From NCBI GenBank assembly GCA_911728435.2, contig OU452209.1, positions 15,172,869-15,236,868 of the forward strand: DNA of 64,000 nucleotides, in the 5' to 3' direction. Below are positions 58,531-64,000 of this stretch, one piece after another (positions within the stretch are counted from its first letter, which is position 1; the number at the start of each line of letters is the position of its first letter). Both the position numbers and the translations under genes were made by a program. This DNA comes from Apoderus coryli (lineage: Eukaryota > Arthropoda > Insecta > Coleoptera > Attelabidae). The notes under the pieces are model-generated. The model was not told the DNA's origin. It saw nothing but the letters and a program-made list of their open reading frames with translations, and made no database searches.

Positions 58531-59329
58531 CTTAAATTTCTTTGCAGAGTCTTGATGAAGCAAAGAGTTTGTCGAAACGTTGAGAAAAAGAAAAGAGAAG
58601 TAAAAAAAACTTTAATTTCATTTTTTTGCTAATACGAACCTAAGACCCAGTAACGATATAAAAAAAATATTATTATTTACAGTGATGCTGATAATCAAAA
58701 GTTGAATTAATACAATTCCCACAAAAATATTATTATGTGCTGTTGATTCTTTTCACCATCGCACTTTATAATGCTCAAGATACTCAACGATAAACATGAA
58801 AAAAAAAAAAAGAAATCATGAAGTAGAAAAGTTTGACTAACATATGTATCAGCTTTTATTTTATTCGCAGTTTGTTGTCCTGCTGCGTTTATTCTGTTGG
58901 ATTAATCTCAATGGGAATTATATTAACTTTTGCGTATGATTTCTTTTCCTTTCACATTGGAATGTTTTTTTTTTCTCTTCATTTTAACTTACATATTAAA
59001 TGTATTTTGAGGCATCAGGGGGTAAAGTGCCCTGGCAACCAAATACGATCATTTGAGAAATGGTTTGTAATTATTGAATTGTGCATGGGGAGTTTATCAA
59101 GTGTAATTGAGAGTTGTTTTTTGCAAAGCGTTGTTATGAGAAGTATCTGGGAAAAATTTGTAAAATTATTGATAGAAATTGTTGGGCAAAAAATTTTATC
59201 AACACATTTTTGAACGTCACTATTTGATTAACATATTATGAAATTATTATTTTCCGACTTATTTGCGATTGGAATTGATGAGTTTTCATCGAAAAATGTT
59301 TTTGAACGATTTTAGATAAATAACTCGAA
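58531..59329. other. No gene firmly assigned; hammerhead-like repeat at 58545
   Basis: A 126-codon plus reading (58833-59213; CILRHQGVKCPGNQIRSFEK, KFVKLLIEIVGQKILSTHF) has hydrophobic stretches but no family match, codon bias or splice context. I regard it as probably not a gene. Confidence 0.35.
58545..58665 (+). repeat. Hammerhead-like dispersed repeat, copy 1 (mate 62985-63115)
   Basis: CTTGATGAAGCAAAGAGTTT, GTCGAAACGTTGAGA, then ACTTTAATTTCATTTTTTTG and TAATACGAACCTAAGACCCA. The mate has the same order with scattered changes (ATCGAAACGTCGAGA, TAATACGAACGTAAAACCCA). The head resembles a worn CUGAUGA...GAAAC core with a GCAAA/UUUGU stem. Confidence 0.65.
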
Positions 59330-61572
59330 AACCCCGACGGAGCCTGTTGCAAAAATTAGTTACAGACCCATAACTCAATACGGACTTTTTAACTTGTACA
59401 ATCGAATCGAGAATATTAATTGGGACTTTATCGATGATAAAAATATAAGCATTGATAGTAGATTTCTAACGTTTACTAATGTCATTGCAAATACAGCTGA
59501 AAGTTGTTTTCCTCTTAAATCTAAAACAGTCACTGCATAAATTGGTTCAGCGATGATTTGCACAGGATGAGAGATCTGCTATGCACCATGCATTTGATTC
59601 AGAAATCGGATTCTCAGTCTGTATCTAAAGTCGCCTTGAGACACTATAAAAAACAATATCGAGCTGAACTTTCTAAGGCTAAAAGAAGGGCTTATGAGGA
59701 GTATATTGCATCCGCTATTAATAGGCCTGCTGCTGTGTGGAGACTGGTCAAGGATTGGGAATCAACTCCTAATCTCGGGACAGCTGAGAACTTGACTGCG
59801 CATATTTTAAATGACTACTTTACAACGGCGGCTGATGATATCATAAAACAGCTACCAGCCACGTCGGTCACTTTTGAGAAATATATGTCTCCCACTAGAG
59901 CTGCTGGATTTAGTTTGAGAACAGTAACCTTTAATGAAGTACGTGAGAAACTATCAGGTATGAAAAACACAAAAAGCTCGGATTGTTATGAGCTTAATGT
60001 TAGGATTATTGGGACTTTAAAGAATCTGCTAGTGGTGCCGGTTACTAAGTTGATAAACCATTGCATTGGTGACGCTGTATTTCCGGCGGTCTTGAAGGAG
60101 GCAAGGGTTATTCCAATCTACAAAAATAAAGGATCGGTTGATGATCCCAGTAACTATTGACCAATATCGATCTTGCCAATTTTTTCGAAAATCTTTGAGT
60201 CTATTATTAAAAATCAAATAACTGAATATTTTGAAGCAAATAATCTCTTTATGCAAGGTCAATATGGCTTTCGTAATAAGAGATCTACTACTCTTGCAAT
60301 TAATAACCTTTTGGAATATGTTTCGGATGGCATGGAGCGGGGCTGTGACACCTTTGCTTCCTTTTATGACCTCACTAAGGCTTTTGACTGTGTCTCACAC
60401 GAGATACTTCTTCAGAAACTCTCTTACTATAACTTTGATGTTGACAGTGTTGCCTTGGTTGGCTCTTATCTCAGCGATCGTTTTCAGCACGTTTTGTATG
60501 GGGGACGATACTCGGAGAGACGAAGGGTTGGACGGGGTGTGCCCAGGGGTCGGTTTTGGGACCTTTATTGTTTTTAATATTCGTAAATGATTTATACAAA
60601 TTTCAAGAAGAGTCAAATATAATACTCTTTGCTGACGACACAACTAGTCTGATTAGATATCGACCAAACGACCCTTTAGGGGAGTTGGTTAATGCTGTTG
60701 AGACTGACATAGGCAATTGGTTTCTGGCAAATGAACTGAGCTTGAATCAGGCTAAAACTCAGAGCATGAACTTTACATTGCGTTCTGCGCCTATCGATCT
60801 TCAGAGCGATGTTCCCGTGAAGTTCCTTGGGGTTCATCTTGATCCTAAATTGACCTGGGAGAGTCATGTTCGAGAACTTGGGTGCTCGCTGTCCAGGGTC
60901 ATATATCTGATCAGAAGGCTTGCGCAGAGTGTTTCAATCGCCAGTCTGTTGACGGTATATATCATGGTTATTTTGTTTCCCTTATGTCGTATGGTATTTT
61001 GAACTGGGGACATAGTTCCCATGCAATGAAAATCTTTAAGCTACAGAGGAGATGTTTACGTACAATGTTGGGGCTCGGTTGGCGTGACTGCTGTAAAAAG
61101 TATTTTGTTGAACATGGACTACTTACTTTGCCTTCCTTGTACATCTTAAACTGTCTTGGCTATGTTCGAACCAATGCCTCGCGTTTCACTCTACACTCTG
61201 ATATGCATAATTATGGTACGCGAAATCGCAATGACATATTTCCTGAATTTCACCGCCTATTGAGGACTAGGAAATGTTCTGACTATTATTGTGTCAAATT
61301 TTATAATAAGCTGCCGTCTCACATAAAGAACCTTGGTGAAGTCCAATTTACCAAATGTATTAAATCATTTTTGATATCTCAAGCTTTTTATACCTTTGAG
61401 GACTATTTCAGAAGCGATATTGTAAGATTTTTTAGATTTTAGTGTGTTTTATGTTGTTGCTATTTTAATTTGTTTGTAAGCCTTTCTTTGTTGCTGTAAC
61501 TTTGATTAATTTTTGTTATTTTTTGACGTACTATACATGTTATGTAACATAAGATGGTGAATAAATATTTCT
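59330..61572 (+). pseudogene. CR1-like LINE reverse transcriptase, copy B (longer)
   Basis: QYGLFNLYNRIENINWDFID (linker after a lost endonuclease), NWFSDDLHRMRDLLCTMHLI, SKAKRRAYEEYIASAINRPA, FNEVREKLSGMKNTKSSDCY, AVFPAVLKEARVIPIYKNKG, a stop in NY*PISILP, QYGFRNKRSTTLAINNLLEY, SFYDLTKAFDCVSHEILLQK, a shift at GVP-RG near 60540, GPLLFLIFVNDLYKFQEESN, IILFADDTTSLIRYRPNDPL, and a C-terminal frame to 61442. Nearly identical to 32331-33850 over the shared 1.5 kb. Stops near 59538 and 60160 plus two shifts inactivate it. Confidence 0.93.
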
Positions 61573-62587
61573 ATCTTGCGTCTTGTTAAAAAATAAAGCT
61601 TTTCAAATAACCAACCGATTCATTTTTTTTTTATTACCGTATACAAAAAATAACGACATAAAGGTGATTTATTTTTCGAAAACTAAAATCGGATCTTTTA
61701 CCCTAAAATAATGGCAAAAGAACTAATTTTTCGAAAAAAATGAATATAACACTTTTTAAAGTGCTTGGAAGGACCTTTAAAATGCTGGTTGAAAAAAGTT
61801 CATACCTCAAAAACTCGTGGAGTTATAATGAAAATAAATTGGTCATCTCATTTTTTCCAAGAAAAAATCAACCATAAAAATTGAAACTTAGCGTAATCCA
61901 TGCGTACATTTGACATTATTTAGGTACTAATTAATAGGCTCGGCAAGTTTGACGGGTTTAGAATGCTTAAATTAAAAAAAAAAAAACGTTTGAAATAATG
62001 CATCAGGCAAAATTCAAATGGCAAAGTCTCTTATCAACTGTTGATCTATATTAAAGTATTAATTCCTTGTCATATCTACATTCATGTTAAGTATTTTAAT
62101 AGTGTATCGAGGGTGCATTTAAAATAATGACGGACCTAGAGCACAATATATTTTTCTTGTTTGTTCTATCACGTACACCGTTTTATGTCAGTATTTTGAC
62201 GCTGAAGTGGATAAACGCATCATCACGAAACGCAACTTGTAACACGCACGTGCCACAATTTAAATAATAAGTGTTTAATAATAAAGACGCGGTACCTATA
62301 CAGTGTACAAAATTACATTTAATTGAAACTGACTAAATATTTAATAAAAAAAAAATTCTTATATCTGATGCGTACTTTTTGGGTGACACTGTATACAGTG
62401 CCTCCAGAAATTAAACTGACAAACGAAGACAGCAGACTCTAGGGATAATTTCAAGGAGTTATAGCTCTTTAAAGATGAAACTAAGGTTGTGTAATAAGGC
62501 AGCGATATTTCAGTTAAAACCATAGGCGTAACATTTAAGGGAGTCGACTAATTTTTATTTTTATTGATTCACTAATCCAACAATCAT
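61573..62587. other. No gene seen
   Basis: AT-rich. GATGCGTACTTTTTGGGTGA at 62367 belongs to the transposon-end-like trio (45.6, 62.4, 63.8 kb). GTGGATAAACGCATCATCAC followed by GAAACGC at 62207-62239 is a very weak hammerhead-like echo. Confidence 0.4.
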
Positions 62588-62926
62588 TATGGTTGCAACA
62601 AACCAAAACTAGAGATTCCTGAAAACAATTCAAGCATTTTTTGCCATTGAACCCATGTCCGCAAATGCTTCGCTATCGAGATACAAGGTGCCCAAATTTA
62701 GTGGTCAAATTAGCTTTTTTATTAATTTTTCAAAAACGAGTTACCCTATTTTGACAAAATTTTACATGCATTTGGGTACCGATAACCTAAAATATTAAGC
62801 ATTATTTTGACTTTCATTAACTGTTCATTGGCGTAGATATAGAGGGCATTTGGGTAAATTTTACACATAAATTAATTAAAGACAGCTTTGACAGGCTTCA
62901 TATCATATTATCTTAAATTATTATGT
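62588..62926 (+). repeat. Interspersed repeat, copy 2 (mate at 3387-3713)
   Basis: TTATGGTTGCAACAAACC, TGCCATTGAACCCATGTCCG and GGCGTAGATATAGAGGGC match copy 1 in order and orientation. No transposase or long inverted repeat follows this copy. Confidence 0.75.
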
Positions 62927-63600
62927 TTACGAATATGTAACATTTCTGAAAAATTAATTATAGGTATGTTCTAGACTAATAAAAAATAATCCTGCAGAAG
63001 ACACGAAAGTTTTTATCGAAACGTCGAGAACAAAAATAGAAGTATGACATGAAATAAAAAAAACTTTTATTACATTTTGTCGTTAATACGAACGTAAAAC
63101 CCAATAACGATATCCAAAAATTATAAATATGTATATATGGTTCAAGAAAAATCAGGAAAAACAATAAAATAAATAATAATAATAACTCGAATTTATTTTT
63201 TATATGTTTATTAAACATCAATCATTATTAAATGTAAGTTCCTTCGCTAATAGAAACATGTTCATACAAACACTGTATTTAAAATTAACCTAAGCTCTAT
63301 ATATGATTTAATAAAATTTGAAAAAATAGTCAATGCTTAAGTGAAGTTGTATATTCTCAATGACGAAATAAGTAAATTTAATAGAAATCTATAATTAGTG
63401 TCTAACACACTAGTTCCATCATCAGTGGCGAAAGGAGACCCTTAACAAATCAATGTTCACAGAAAATTTGTATTCAGGCCATTTTTATGGATTTTTTTTT
63501 GTTATTTGTCACAATAAAATACCATTAAAATTATGCAGAAAAGTATATTTTCAAAAAATTTAAGTTACAAATTATTATGCCTGCTTTTTAATATTGTTTT
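62927..63600. other. No gene; dispersed repeat 62985-63115 and truncated ribozyme head
   Basis: Holds the mate of the 58.5-kb repeat (62985-63115) and, on the minus strand at 63411-63431, GCCACTGATGATGGAACTAG, the 5' half of a hammerhead joined directly to the GGAACTAG motif. The 81-codon Phe-rich minus reading at 62976-63221 is incidental. Confidence 0.5.
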
Positions 63601-63642
63601 ACCACTGATGATGGGGATGTTTGTCCTCGAAACATGTCTGGT
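63601..63642 (+). ncRNA. Hammerhead self-cleaving ribozyme (minimal type I)
   Basis: Helix I ACCA; core CUGAUGA (63605-63611); stem II GGGGA/UCCUC with a UGUUUG loop; core GAAA (63629-63632); stem III C-AU-G; cleavage triplet GUC ending at 63638; then UGGU closing helix I. All core positions are canonical and both helices pair (one G-U in stem II). ATTTGTGGAACTAGATTTTC lies about 45 nt downstream. Same architecture as the copy at 4806-4847 on the other strand. Confidence 0.85.
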
Positions 63643-64000
63643 TTAACGTGTCACTATTAGGTGTGAATTAATAAATCCAATTTGTGGAACTAGATTTTCA
63701 TTTCTATTCAAAAATCCATGTAATTTACTTTTAATTAATAGTTGAAACTCCGCAAATATTTTACTTTAAAATCCAATGCTAAGGAAATAAATTCTCATAT
63801 GATGCGCACTTTTTATTTGACACTGTATATAGCAAAATTTTCAGCATCGAACACACGGTGCTCCCCGCACACTGGGACTGAGTTTAGATTTTGAAAACAC
63901 TTAATTGTATTGACTAATAAAGAACCTAACGATGTGGTGGCAAAATATTTTGTAAAAACCCATTAATTTTAGTTAATGGTCATCAGCAGGTAGGCTTTGA
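63643..64000. other. No gene; transposon-end-like word and ribozyme relic
   Basis: GATGCGCACTTTTTATTTGA at 63801 is one of three similar transposon-end-like words. At the right edge (63960-63986, minus) CUGAUGA plus a perfect CCAUUAA/UUAAUGG hairpin looks like another hammerhead relic lacking GAAA. Confidence 0.4.

Noticed and set aside
58833..59213. 126-codon plus-strand ORF
   Set aside because: Phe/Ile-rich composition expected by chance in AT-rich DNA; no domain or splice context.
62200..62245. Further hammerhead candidate around GAAACGCAAC
   Set aside because: It has CTGAAG in place of CUGAUGA, no GUC, and no helix I pairing.
62976..63221. Phe-rich 81-codon minus ORF
   Set aside because: It overlaps a dispersed repeat and consists of low-complexity AT sequence.

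Overview
The window is eukaryotic, AT-rich DNA that fits an insect nuclear genome. There are no bacterial operons and no compact gene order. The coding DNA that can be trusted is one split host gene at the left edge plus many broken transposons. The host gene encodes a forkhead protein of the FoxG/sloppy-paired type on the minus strand: exon 1 with an FSISALL repressor-like motif at 2203-2554, a 2.05-kb intron, and the start of the forkhead domain at 1-150. The insect order cannot be settled from sequence alone.

Layout, left to right. 1-2554: slp/FoxG gene, with exon-like pieces on the opposite strand inside its intron. 3.4-5.2 kb: an IS630/mariner-type element with about 145-bp terminal inverted repeats, then a hammerhead ribozyme. 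6.5-8.8 kb: an interspersed repeat with roughly 140-bp internal periodicity, duplicated and hit by a LINE. 9.6-13 kb: a 26-bp tandem repeat and three LINE fragments. 13.4-16.8 kb: mariner, piggyBac-like and IS630-like pieces, including one mariner split in its catalytic core by another transposon. 18-26.9 kb: mariner, LINE and RTE remnants, with a truncated LTR retrotransposon (LTR, primer site, small membrane ORF, gag) nested inside a LINE. 27.7-36.5 kb: three more LINEs, a DDE transposase scrap and a 1.1-kb foldback element. 36.7-42.6 kb: long-inverted-repeat MITEs, a perfect hairpin, a possible host first exon on the minus strand, and a DNA transposon full of ACAC/GTGT motifs. 43.6-45.1 kb: a Crypton tyrosine-recombinase element. 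46.1-47.2 kb: a mariner with both ends. 48.3-52.0 kb: a satellite of about 240/277-bp monomers. 53.3-58.5 kb: a pogo-like composite with perfect 27-bp inverted ends, containing a MITE and a LINE. 59.3-61.6 kb: a LINE nearly identical to the one at 32.3-33.9 kb. 62.6-64 kb: repeats and a second canonical hammerhead ribozyme.

Almost every transposon gene carries stops or frameshifts, so the region is a graveyard of nested insertions. The items most worth following up are the two intact hammerhead ribozyme folds and their decayed relatives (Penelope/retrozyme-like, with no Penelope reverse transcriptase visible), the putatively myristoylated membrane ORF upstream of the LTR element's gag, the apparently permuted IS630 element inside a mariner, the Crypton, and the 5.2-kb pogo-like composite.
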